From Eubacteriales bacterium (GTDB lineage Bacteria > Bacillota > Clostridia > Monoglobales > Firm-18), in the NCBI GenBank assembly GCA_028697835.1, contig JAQVDK010000006.1, positions 1 to 45,107 of the forward strand: a DNA stretch of 45,107 bases. The letters are read 5' to 3'. This document shows positions 8,370 to 14,490 of this stretch, in pieces (the stretch's first letter is position 1; the number at the start of each line of letters is the position of its first letter). The position numbers and the translations under genes were made by a program. The notes beneath the pieces are model-generated. The model worked only from the letters and a program-made list of their open reading frames with translations, was not told where the DNA came from and did no database searches.

Positions 8370-9077
8370 TTATTTTTTTCGCTTTAAAAGAAGCCTTTCC
8401 ACCCAGCCTTTTTTATATTTAAGCGAAATATAGCCGGCTATGGATATGACCAAGGCTCCTATGCAGTCAACTATAAGGTCCTTCATTGTATCATCAAGTG
8501 CGGCGCGCCCTATAAGCTGCTCGCCGCTTTGTGTTGCAAACTTTTGCATATTAAGCCCTAAAAGTCCGTCAAAGGTATATTCGTATATCTCCCATAAAAT
8601 GCCCATGGTAACAGCAAAGCAAAAAGAAAAAATGGCCACGAAGGCCGCGCTCAGCTTTATAGGGGCCCTGTCAATATTATTCAAAAGAACTACGAAAGAA
8701 AAGCCCAAAGCCCCAAGCATTCCACCGCTTAAAGCATGCAAGATTGTATCCCAATAGGGGATTATAAAATAAAAATTCCTAACCTCGCCCAAATATATGG
8801 CGCCAAACAAGAAAAGGGAGTACATAATAAGCATTCGGGACGGTATGATAACCCTGATTTTATGCTCAATAAACCCCGGAAGGAGCATTGCAAAAATCCC
8901 TAAAACACATTGCAGAAGCATTAGGGCATAATCTGTTTTTGCTCTGTCATCTAAAATGTTTTCGTCGCCTGTGCTGGGGGAAAATGCAATCATAATGCTT
9001 ACATAAACAGCCGACAGCACCAAGGAAACAAAAACTGCGGTTGTAATAACTTTTTCCCAATTAATTCTATTTTTCAT
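8370..9077 (-). CDS. YjdF/DUF2238-like membrane protein
   Basis: This 235-residue protein has about six membrane segments. Conserved polar motifs lie at the membrane: W109-D110 with His114 (YWDTILHALSGG), WEIYEY at 162-167 and DDTMKDLIVD at 195-204. This set matches the YjdF/DUF2238 family of uncharacterised membrane proteins. The ribosome site (AAAGGTGTG) overlaps the last codons of comEA, so the two are translationally close and form an operon. Function unknown; a link to DNA uptake is suggested only by position. Confidence 0.7.
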   Translation of the reverse strand: MKNRINWEKVITTAVFVSLVLSAVYVSIMIAFSPSTGDENILDDRAKTDYALMLLQCVLGIFAMLLPGFIEHKIRVIIPSRMLIMYSLFLFGAIYLGEVRNFYFIIPYWDTILHALSGGMLGALGFSFVVLLNNIDRAPIKLSAAFVAIFSFCFAVTMGILWEIYEYTFDGLLGLNMQKFATQSGEQLIGRAALDDTMKDLIVDCIGALVISIAGYISLKYKKGWVERLLLKRKK

Positions 9078-9080
9078 ATC

Positions 9081-9755
9081 TCACACCTTTATGTATTCCT
9101 TTATACGGTCATATATATTCCGCGAAATACCTTTTATTCTCATTATTTCTTCAATTGACTTAAAATTTCCAACTTCCCTGCGGTATTGCAAAATTCTGTT
9201 GGCATAGGCAGGACCTATGCCCGGGAGCGTAATAAGCTCATCAAAAGTGGCAGTGTTTAAGTTTATAGCTTTAGGAGCTGTTGATGGGGCAGGTTTTGGG
9301 GAAGCAGCCTTTTTGGAAGAAGATTTTTTGGTGCCCTCTTTTTTTGTATCATCAAAAGAAGGGATAAAAATTTCGTCCTCGTCTTTTAACTTTTGCGCAA
9401 GGTTAATACCGTTAATGTCTGCCCTTTCCGTAGTGCCGCCTGCCAAATCAATGGCATCGTTAACCCTGCACCCGTCCTCCACCTCATAAAGGCCGGGGTT
9501 TTTGACCTCGCCTTTGATGTGCACCAAAATTTTTTGGTTTTCCTCTTTTTCGCCATCTTTGACATTATCGGCATAAGCGAAGTTTGGCTCACTTTGGCTG
9601 TAGGTGCCTTTATTTCGATAGGCGGCGATAAAATAAGAGGAAACAAGCACTACGATGACAGTAAGAAGAACAATGGCAATTGCGGACGCAGATTTAAGCT
9701 CTGCAACATCAAAGAAACCTTTAACATAATTTTTAATATTATTACCTCTTGGCAT
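9081..9755 (-). CDS. comEA: ComEA-family DNA-binding protein (SLBB + helix-hairpin-helix)
   Basis: A single N-terminal membrane helix (about residues 20-45: SASAIAIVLLTVIVVLVSSYFIAAY) anchors the protein with its bulk outside. An SLBB domain follows (HIKGEVKNPGLYEVEDGCRVNDAIDLAGG), then a Lys/Ser/Pro-rich linker and a C-terminal helix-hairpin-helix pair (INLNTATFDELITLPGIGPAYANRIL and IMRIKGISRNIYDRIKEYIKV). This is the architecture of the competence DNA receptor ComEA, which binds double-stranded DNA at the cell surface. The start is the ATG at 9755, 8 bp after GGAGG. comEC is not nearby, so a competence role is known for the family but not shown here. Confidence 0.88.
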   Translation of the reverse strand: MPRGNNIKNYVKGFFDVAELKSASAIAIVLLTVIVVLVSSYFIAAYRNKGTYSQSEPNFAYADNVKDGEKEENQKILVHIKGEVKNPGLYEVEDGCRVNDAIDLAGGTTERADINGINLAQKLKDEDEIFIPSFDDTKKEGTKKSSSKKAASPKPAPSTAPKAINLNTATFDELITLPGIGPAYANRILQYRREVGNFKSIEEIMRIKGISRNIYDRIKEYIKV

Positions 9756-9880
9756 AATTCTATCCTCCAAAACGGAAAATTTAATTATGTCGGATTTTGT
9801 AAAATTGTGTATTTAAAATATATCACATTTTAAAGCTTTTAGCAATACCCGGGCAGTTTAATTGCGTTTTTACGCAAAAC

Positions 9881-9909
9881 AAAAAAAGGCGCCGAAAAAA
9901 TCGGCAGCC
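9881..9909 (-). terminator. Terminator of the Crp/Fnr gene
   Basis: A GGCxxCCGA/TCGGxxGCC hairpin is followed by seven T on the minus strand. Confidence 0.8.
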
Positions 9910-9923
9910 TTTTATGCAACGTT

Positions 9924-10610
9924 TTATTCAAGGATGGCTTCTTTAAGCCTGCTTTTTTCTTTAATTACAATTTTCCGATGTCCTTTAAGCTCAATTAGTC
10001 CTTCCTCTTGAAAGTCCGCAAGCTTGCGGCTTAGGGTTTCCTGGCTCATACCAAGCTGGGAAGCAAGGTCGCTTTTGGACATGGGCAAAACAATCTCCTT
10101 TTTGCCGCTTGACAATTCCAATATAACCTGCGCTACCCGCTTCGTTACAGGGCTTAGGCTGATGGCTTCAATTTGGCTTTCCGCCTTTTCCAGCCGTCGG
10201 GACAGCTCGTCCATTACCTTTAAGGCAATTGACGGATATTTTGTCATCAGCGCTTTTAGCCTTTCCCCTTGAAGCACGCACATTGTGGTATCCTCTAAGG
10301 CTTGCGCAAAGTCGGTCAGCGCAAGGGATGAAAAAAGCGAAAGCTCGCCAATAAACTCGCCCGGTCCAACTACACGCAGAACCTGCTCTTTGCCGCTGCT
10401 GCTTAAACGATATAGCTTTACACGCCCTGTATGTAGTATAAATAAAGTGCCGCCTTTGTCCCCTGCCCGGTAAACCATTTCTCCTTTTTTAAGGCTGCGG
10501 GAGATGGAAATTTGGGCAATTTCCGCCATTTCCTCGTGTGTAAGACCTTTAAAAATAGGCACATTCTCAATGCAGCTTGCATGGTGACCGCAATTTTGGC
10601 AATTTTGCAT
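9924..10610 (-). CDS. Crp/Fnr-family regulator with N-terminal cysteine cluster
   Basis: This 228-residue regulator has a cyclic-nucleotide-binding-like beta-roll domain (about residues 18-135; PGEFIGELSLFSS) and a C-terminal helix-turn-helix (KSDLASQLGMSQETLSRKLADF). The recognition helix carries E-x-x-S-R, as in FNR, which reads TTGA-type half sites. The N-terminus has Cys4, Cys7 and Cys13 (CQNCGHHASC), which could hold an Fe-S cluster or metal. The start is the ATG at 10610 after GGAAGGG; the upstream extension of the frame contains the promoter and is not coding. It is the best candidate regulator for the TTGAC-N4-GTCAA site at 14236. The sensed signal (oxygen, NO or metal) is inference. 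Confidence 0.88.
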   Translation of the reverse strand: MQNCQNCGHHASCIENVPIFKGLTHEEMAEIAQISISRSLKKGEMVYRAGDKGGTLFILHTGRVKLYRLSSSGKEQVLRVVGPGEFIGELSLFSSLALTDFAQALEDTTMCVLQGERLKALMTKYPSIALKVMDELSRRLEKAESQIEAISLSPVTKRVAQVILELSSGKKEIVLPMSKSDLASQLGMSQETLSRKLADFQEEGLIELKGHRKIVIKEKSRLKEAILE

Positions 10611-10649
10611 TTTCAACCCTTCCTTTCCGGCGCAGTTTCCTTTTTGATA

Positions 10650-10679
10650 ATTATATCTTGATAAACCGGCAAATGTCAA
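10650..10679 (-). promoter_or_regulatory. SigA promoter of the Crp/Fnr gene
   Basis: On the minus strand TTGACA (10674-10679) and TATAAT (10650-10655) are separated by 18 bp. The spacer and -10 region contain two TTATCAA direct repeats that could be an operator. Confidence 0.7.
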
Positions 10680-10684
10680 TGTAT

Positions 10685-10717
10685 AAAACACCCAATGAAA
10701 AGGTCATTGGGCGTTTT
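10685..10717 (-). terminator. Terminator of the cupin gene
   Basis: A hairpin pairs CCCAATG with CATTGGG, flanked by AAAAC/GTTTT. It ends 10 bp past the cupin stop and directly abuts the promoter of the Crp/Fnr gene. Confidence 0.75.
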
Positions 10718-10727
10718 ATGCCATCTG

Positions 10728-11171
10728 TTAGCTGTGGTCGTCTTTTTCGGCCGCCATAGCTTCCGCTTTTGTTTTGTGTATTGTTCCGTGGGGGTGCTGG
10801 GGCGGTGCATAAATAGAATACAGCTTTATGGGCTTGCTTCCCGTATTAATCAAATTATGCCACTTTCCTGCGGGTATGATGATAATATAGTCATCAAAAA
10901 CTTTTTCATGAAAATCAAGTTTGTCCTTGCTGTCGCCCATTTTAACAATTCCCTGCCCTTGCTCAATGCGAATGAATTGGTCAAGGTTGGGGTGCATCTC
11001 CAAGCCGATATCCTCCCCCGGTTTTATGCTCATCAATGTAAGCTGCAAATGTCTCCCGGTCCATAGCGCAGTGCGAAAAGCATAGTTGCGTTTTGTAATT
11101 TTGTCAATATTGACCACAAATGGCTGTGGGCCATAGTCTTTAATCTTGATAAACGATTTCCATATGTTCAT
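10728..11171 (-). CDS. Cupin-domain protein
   Basis: This 147-residue single-domain cupin has a first metal-binding motif around PGEDIGLEMHPNLDQFIRIEQGQG (Glu58, His60, Gln65 as possible ligands) and a second motif at PAGKWHNLIN (His105). The C-terminal tail is His-rich (PPQHPHGTIHK). Proteins like this are small metal-dependent sugar- or metabolite-binding enzymes or sensors; the substrate cannot be told. A GGAGG ribosome site lies about 13 bp before the ATG, a rather long spacing. A -10 box TATAAT lies at 11207-11212 with an inverted repeat over the -35 region. It is transcribed alone between two stress-regulator loci. Confidence 0.8.
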   Translation of the reverse strand: MNIWKSFIKIKDYGPQPFVVNIDKITKRNYAFRTALWTGRHLQLTLMSIKPGEDIGLEMHPNLDQFIRIEQGQGIVKMGDSKDKLDFHEKVFDDYIIIIPAGKWHNLINTGSKPIKLYSIYAPPQHPHGTIHKTKAEAMAAEKDDHS

Positions 11172-11218
11172 GCTGTTTGTGCTACCTCCGTTTTTTATTT
11201 TTTATCATTATAATATAT

Positions 11219-11258
11219 GAGGTGGCTTTTGATAATGTGTATAAGCAAAAGCCTCCTC
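11219..11258. repeat. Inverted repeat over the cupin promoter
   Basis: GAGGTGGCTTTTG pairs with CAAAAGCCTCCTC across a 14-base loop with a single mismatch. It covers the expected -35 region of the cupin promoter (-10 box at 11207-11212). It could be an operator, or part of a terminator for the small gene upstream; neither strand has a clear T-run. Confidence 0.5.
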
Positions 11259-11320
11259 GGTTTGTGGGCACGTCTTTGAGATTCGCAGTCCAATAAAATA
11301 TTTTTATTTTAGTGATTTAG

Positions 11321-11375
11321 TTATCCGGGCAGTGCTTTTTATTTTTTGTAAAAAGGATTGCATGGTCCCGGATAA
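11321..11375. repeat. Long imperfect hairpin after a small gene
   Basis: The arms TTATCCGGG and CCCGGATAA are perfect, and an inner CTTTTTA/TAAAAAG stem closes the loop. It starts 2 bp past the stop of the 66-codon gene and may terminate it, although no T-run follows on the minus strand. Confidence 0.5.
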
Positions 11376-11377
11376 TG

Positions 11378-11578
11378 TCAAAGGGAGCTGAAGCAAAGCT
11401 GTGCTGGCTTCCCTTCGCTTATTAGCTTTAGCATATCTGTATACTCCAGACTTCCTTCTTGTACAACAAAGCCTTCTTTCTCGAGCAATTTTACAAAACG
11501 TTTTATTCTACCGTCTTTTTCACACATAGGTTTACAAACTTCGTTTATATTTGAGTATATTTTGTCAATATCATTCAA
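11378..11578 (-). CDS. Small hypothetical protein (66 aa)
   Basis: The frame begins at a TTG (11576-11578), 6 bp after AAGGAGTT, which is a good ribosome site for a non-ATG start. The product is soluble and mixed-charge, with three cysteines (Cys15, Cys19 and Cys62; the first two as CKPMC). I do not recognise it. The Cys pair and the location between a cupin gene and a metal-ATPase operon would fit a metal- or redox-related role, but there is no direct evidence. Confidence 0.5.
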   Translation of the reverse strand: MNDIDKIYSNINEVCKPMCEKDGRIKRFVKLLEKEGFVVQEGSLEYTDMLKLISEGKPAQLCFSSL

Positions 11579-11672
11579 TTTAATAACTCCTTGTTTATTA
11601 TATGTTGCGTATTAAGTGCAGGTGATTTAGCATATAGACCAATTATGTAAGATGAGAAACGTTGTAAAAAGT

Positions 11673-11723
11673 AAAAGGCCAGCTGTTATCAAGCTTTTTA
11701 TGCTTGATAACAGCTGGTCTTTT
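11673..11723. terminator. Bidirectional terminator after the P1B ATPase operon
   Basis: A nearly perfect stem of about 20 bp (core CCAGCTGTTATCAAGC with its complement) has a 7-base loop and is flanked by AAAAG/CTTTT, so it can act on either strand. It sits just past the stop of the copper-chaperone-like gene. Confidence 0.85.
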
Positions 11724-11737
11724 ATGCTTTTGTGTTT

Positions 11738-11971
11738 TTATTTATCCTTCACTCGAGATTTTTTTACCTCGTATCCCATCTTGGTTATGGCATTTTCAAT
11801 ATCGTTTATAGTTATTTTTTCATCGTCAAAGTTTAAGATTACCTTGCTTGAGTTAAACAGCACATCTGTGCTTTCTTTGTCCACTCCCTCTAAGGCTTTT
11901 ATTGCGCCTTCGATTTTTTGTATGCATGATGGGCAGGTTAATGCTTCCAATTGAATTGTTGCTTTTTTCAT
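11738..11971 (-). CDS. HMA-domain metal chaperone (CopZ-like)
   Basis: This 77-residue protein is a single heavy-metal-associated domain with the metal site TCPSC (Cys13, Cys16) in the usual loop after the first beta strand. Such proteins carry Cu(I) or Zn(II) to a partner ATPase. The adjacent P1B ATPase upstream lacks its own N-terminal HMA domain, so this gene probably supplies it. Start ATG follows AGGAAGG. It is the last gene of the ric-like / ATPase / HMA operon and is followed by a strong terminator. Metal specificity is not certain. Confidence 0.88.
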   Translation of the reverse strand: MKKATIQLEALTCPSCIQKIEGAIKALEGVDKESTDVLFNSSKVILNFDDEKITINDIENAITKMGYEVKKSRVKDK

Positions 11972-11995
11972 TTTTATCCTTCCTTTCTTATATAA

Positions 11996-13849
11996 TTAAT
12001 ATTTTAATCTGTATCGAAGAAGCCTCATTCCGTTTATAATGACCGCTAAAATGCTCGCTTCGTGTACCAGCATGCCGATGGACATATTCATCCACTCGCC
12101 AAATAACACGCTGGCAAGCAGGACAAGCACTACTCCTACTGCAATAATAATATTTTGACGCATATTCCTTGCAGTTGCTTTTGCCAAGCCCAGCGCATGG
12201 GGCAGGCGGTCAAACTCTGAATTCATAAGCACAACATCCGATGTTTCAATGGCTACGTCGGTGCCGTTTCCCATTGCAATTCCAATTTGCGCCAAGGCAA
12301 GCGACGGGCTGTCATTGACGCCATCTCCCACGAAGGCAACAATTTTTCCTTCGTCCTTCAATTTTTCGATATATTCGGATTTGTCCTTTGGCAGCATGCC
12401 CCCATAAGCCTTTGTAAGCCCCAGCTCTTGCGCTGCCAAGTCAACTGCTTTTTGGTTATCCCCCGACAGCACTACCAAGCTTTTTACGCCCAGCTTTTTT
12501 AGCTTTTTGAGGTTTTCTGCAACTTTTGGGCGGATTTGGTCGCGAATTCCCACAAGGGCTTTAAGCTGGCCGTCAATAGCTGTAAGAACAAGGGAGCTTC
12601 CGACATTTTCAAACCTTTGAATATCCGACAGCGCTTTTTCGCTCAGCTGCACATTTTCCTGTTCCATTAGAAAAACATTGCCAACCGCCACCCTGTGTCC
12701 GTTTACACGTGCCACAACCCCGCCGCCTTTTATAACGTCTGTTTTTTCGACCGAATATAGCTTGATATTCCCTATATGCTCTACAATTGCTTTGGCAAGC
12801 GGATGGTCGGATTCGCCTTCAACGCTTGCAAGATATGCCAAAACCTCATCGCTGTTTTGCGCATATATTTGCATGTCCACTACCTTCGGCTTTCCAACCG
12901 TTAATGTTCCTGTTTTATCAAACACAATGGTGTCTGTCCTGCTAAAATCGTGAATTACCTCGCTGCCCTTTAGCAAAACCCCATGCCTTGCCCCGTTTCC
13001 AATGCCTGCAACGTTTGAAACCGGCACGCCAATTACAAGGGCTCCCGGACAGCCTAAAACCAGCATTGTAATTGCAAGCTCGGTATTTCGTGAAAATATC
13101 CACACAACAGCGGAAAGTACCAAAACCACAGGAGTATAGTATTTTGAAAATTTATCAATGAAACGCTCGGCTTCGGACTTGGAGTCCTGCGCCTTTTCCA
13201 CCAGCTCGATAATTTTTCCGAAGGTGGTGTCCTCGCCTACACGGTCGGCAATAATTTGAATTGTTCCGTTTTCTAAAATTGTTCCGGCATATACCTTCGA
13301 GCCTTTCTTTTTGCCTACGGCAGCAGCCTCGCCGGTAATGCTTGCTTCATTGATATGTCCCTCGCCTTTTAAAACAGTTCCGTCAACAGGTACCTTTGCA
13401 CCGGTTTTAACAAGCAAAATGTCCCCCACATCAACCTCGTCCACGTCCACTTCTTCAAACTCGCCGTTTTCCACCTGTTTTAAGGCGCTCTCCGGCGCCA
13501 TTTCGGTCAATTCCTTTATGGCGGAGCGTGTTTTGCTTAGTGTGCGCTGTTCCAAAAATGAGCCGAATAAAAACAAAAAGGTGACAATGGCGGACTCTTC
13601 AAGGTTTTTAATTAAAAATGCTCCAATCACCGCAATGGTAACCAAAACATCAATGCTGACAACCTTTACCAAAAGCGCTTGATATGCTTGGATTGCAATT
13701 GGCGCAAGCCCCAATAAAGAGGCGATGGCAAGGGGCAGGGTGGCGGCGGTTTCATTTTTAAACCCTAACTTTGCGATAAATCCAATTACAATTAAAATTG
13801 CACTGATAAGCGTTATATGATTTTTTCTTTTTAATATAAATCTTTGCAA
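11996..13849 (-). CDS. P1B-type heavy-metal ATPase with an unusual CPG motif
   Basis: This 617-residue P-type ATPase has the actuator TGE motif (about residue 172), the phosphorylation site DKTGT (Asp311), the HP motif in ESDHPLAKA and the hinge GDGVNDSP. The transmembrane metal site is Cys267-Pro268-Gly269 (LGCPGALVIG) rather than CPC, CPH, SPC or TPC. The last membrane helix carries HEAS, recalling the HEGGT motif of P1B-4 (Co/Fe-type) pumps. No N-terminal metal-binding domain is present. The start is TTG (13847-13849) 7 bp after a run of G. It lies 22 bp after the Ric-like gene and 24 bp before the HMA gene. It probably exports a transition metal; which one cannot be told from CPG. Confidence 0.9.
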   Translation of the reverse strand: MQRFILKRKNHITLISAILIVIGFIAKLGFKNETAATLPLAIASLLGLAPIAIQAYQALLVKVVSIDVLVTIAVIGAFLIKNLEESAIVTFLFLFGSFLEQRTLSKTRSAIKELTEMAPESALKQVENGEFEEVDVDEVDVGDILLVKTGAKVPVDGTVLKGEGHINEASITGEAAAVGKKKGSKVYAGTILENGTIQIIADRVGEDTTFGKIIELVEKAQDSKSEAERFIDKFSKYYTPVVLVLSAVVWIFSRNTELAITMLVLGCPGALVIGVPVSNVAGIGNGARHGVLLKGSEVIHDFSRTDTIVFDKTGTLTVGKPKVVDMQIYAQNSDEVLAYLASVEGESDHPLAKAIVEHIGNIKLYSVEKTDVIKGGGVVARVNGHRVAVGNVFLMEQENVQLSEKALSDIQRFENVGSSLVLTAIDGQLKALVGIRDQIRPKVAENLKKLKKLGVKSLVVLSGDNQKAVDLAAQELGLTKAYGGMLPKDKSEYIEKLKDEGKIVAFVGDGVNDSPSLALAQIGIAMGNGTDVAIETSDVVLMNSEFDRLPHALGLAKATARNMRQNIIIAVGVVLVLLASVLFGEWMNMSIGMLVHEASILAVIINGMRLLRYRLKY

Positions 13850-13871
13850 AATAGTCCCCCCTTTTTTTCAC

Positions 13872-14174
13872 CTATGAGTGATATGCCCTGTCCATTTCCT
13901 CAAGCATATTATATACCGCCTCATAGCTTTCGCATACATCGTTGGGCACTGCATATCTGTCAGTAACTTCACGAAGCTTTGCAAACTCCACATCAAGATT
14001 TGGTTTTTCTGTGCCCGCTTCTTTGATTTTCTCGGCGATTTTTTCAAAAACTTCTCGCACCTTGTGAAATTCCGGATGACTGCCCCCATGAACCCTTGAT
14101 ACAACAGGTACGTACTGACTTAACTTTTCAAGGTGTTTTTCCTTTGCCGTATTAAATATAACTTGATTTGACAT
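13872..14174 (-). CDS. Ric-like small protein (Fe-S repair / hemerythrin-related)
   Basis: This 100-residue helical protein contains YVPVVSRVHGGSHPEFHKVREVFEKI and ends with PNDVCESYEAVYNMLEEMDRAY. It resembles the short clostridial proteins annotated as Ric, which share the central helix of YtfE/ScdA-type di-iron proteins that repair Fe-S clusters after nitrosative or oxidative damage. It is much shorter than YtfE (about 220 residues) and has only part of the ligand set (His29, His33, His37), so a full di-iron centre is doubtful. Start ATG after AAGAAGG. It is first in the operon with the P1B ATPase and lies under a Crp/Fnr-type operator, which supports a stress role. Confidence 0.72.
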   Translation of the reverse strand: MSNQVIFNTAKEKHLEKLSQYVPVVSRVHGGSHPEFHKVREVFEKIAEKIKEAGTEKPNLDVEFAKLREVTDRYAVPNDVCESYEAVYNMLEEMDRAYHS

Positions 14175-14207
14175 TTTTAATACCTTCTTTCTTGCTTTGT
14201 TGTTTAT

Positions 14208-14249
14208 ATTGTATCACGGATTCAAAGAAAATAAATTGACCTAAGTCAA
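14208..14249 (-). promoter_or_regulatory. Promoter with Crp/Fnr operator centred near -41.5
   Basis: A perfect palindrome TTGACctaaGTCAA (14236-14249) lies upstream of the Ric-like gene. The -10 box TACAAT is at 14208-14213 (minus), placing the start near 14201 and the palindrome centre (14242.5) at about -41.5, the class II activator position of the Crp/Fnr family. No good -35 box is present. The local Crp/Fnr protein has the matching E-x-x-S-R recognition helix. Confidence 0.75.
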
Positions 14250-14279
14250 AAATTTATATAAATTTTGGCTAAAAGAAAT

Positions 14280-14319
14280 AAAACCCCAAACACCGCATAA
14301 ATTAAGGCGTTTGGGGTTT
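14280..14319 (-). terminator. Hairpin between the Ric-like gene and addA
   Basis: A stem of AAACCCCAAAC with GTTTGGGGTTT is followed on the minus strand by a T-rich stretch (TTTTATTTCTTTT). It probably ends transcripts coming from addBA. Confidence 0.7.
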
Positions 14320-14447
14320 CAAAAGTGATTGTAGGTACTGGAGTTTTAGGTTTATAAAATTTCATCTAACCATATAAACACGAAAAAGAATATATTTCGG
14401 AAAATCTTTAGAAAAATTGTGTTATAAAGCCCTGCGTCATACATAAT

Positions 14448-14490
14448 GGGCAGCCCGCCATATGCTTTTCTTTCAGGCTGCCCTTTTTTT
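14448..14490 (+). terminator. Plus-strand terminator with no known upstream gene
   Basis: GGGCAGCC pairs with GGCTGCCC and is followed on the plus strand by seven T. No plus-strand gene lies before it; the T-run overlaps the stop codon of addA. On the minus strand the same hairpin lacks a T-run. The 14250-14488 stretch otherwise holds no open frame that I can support. Confidence 0.6.
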
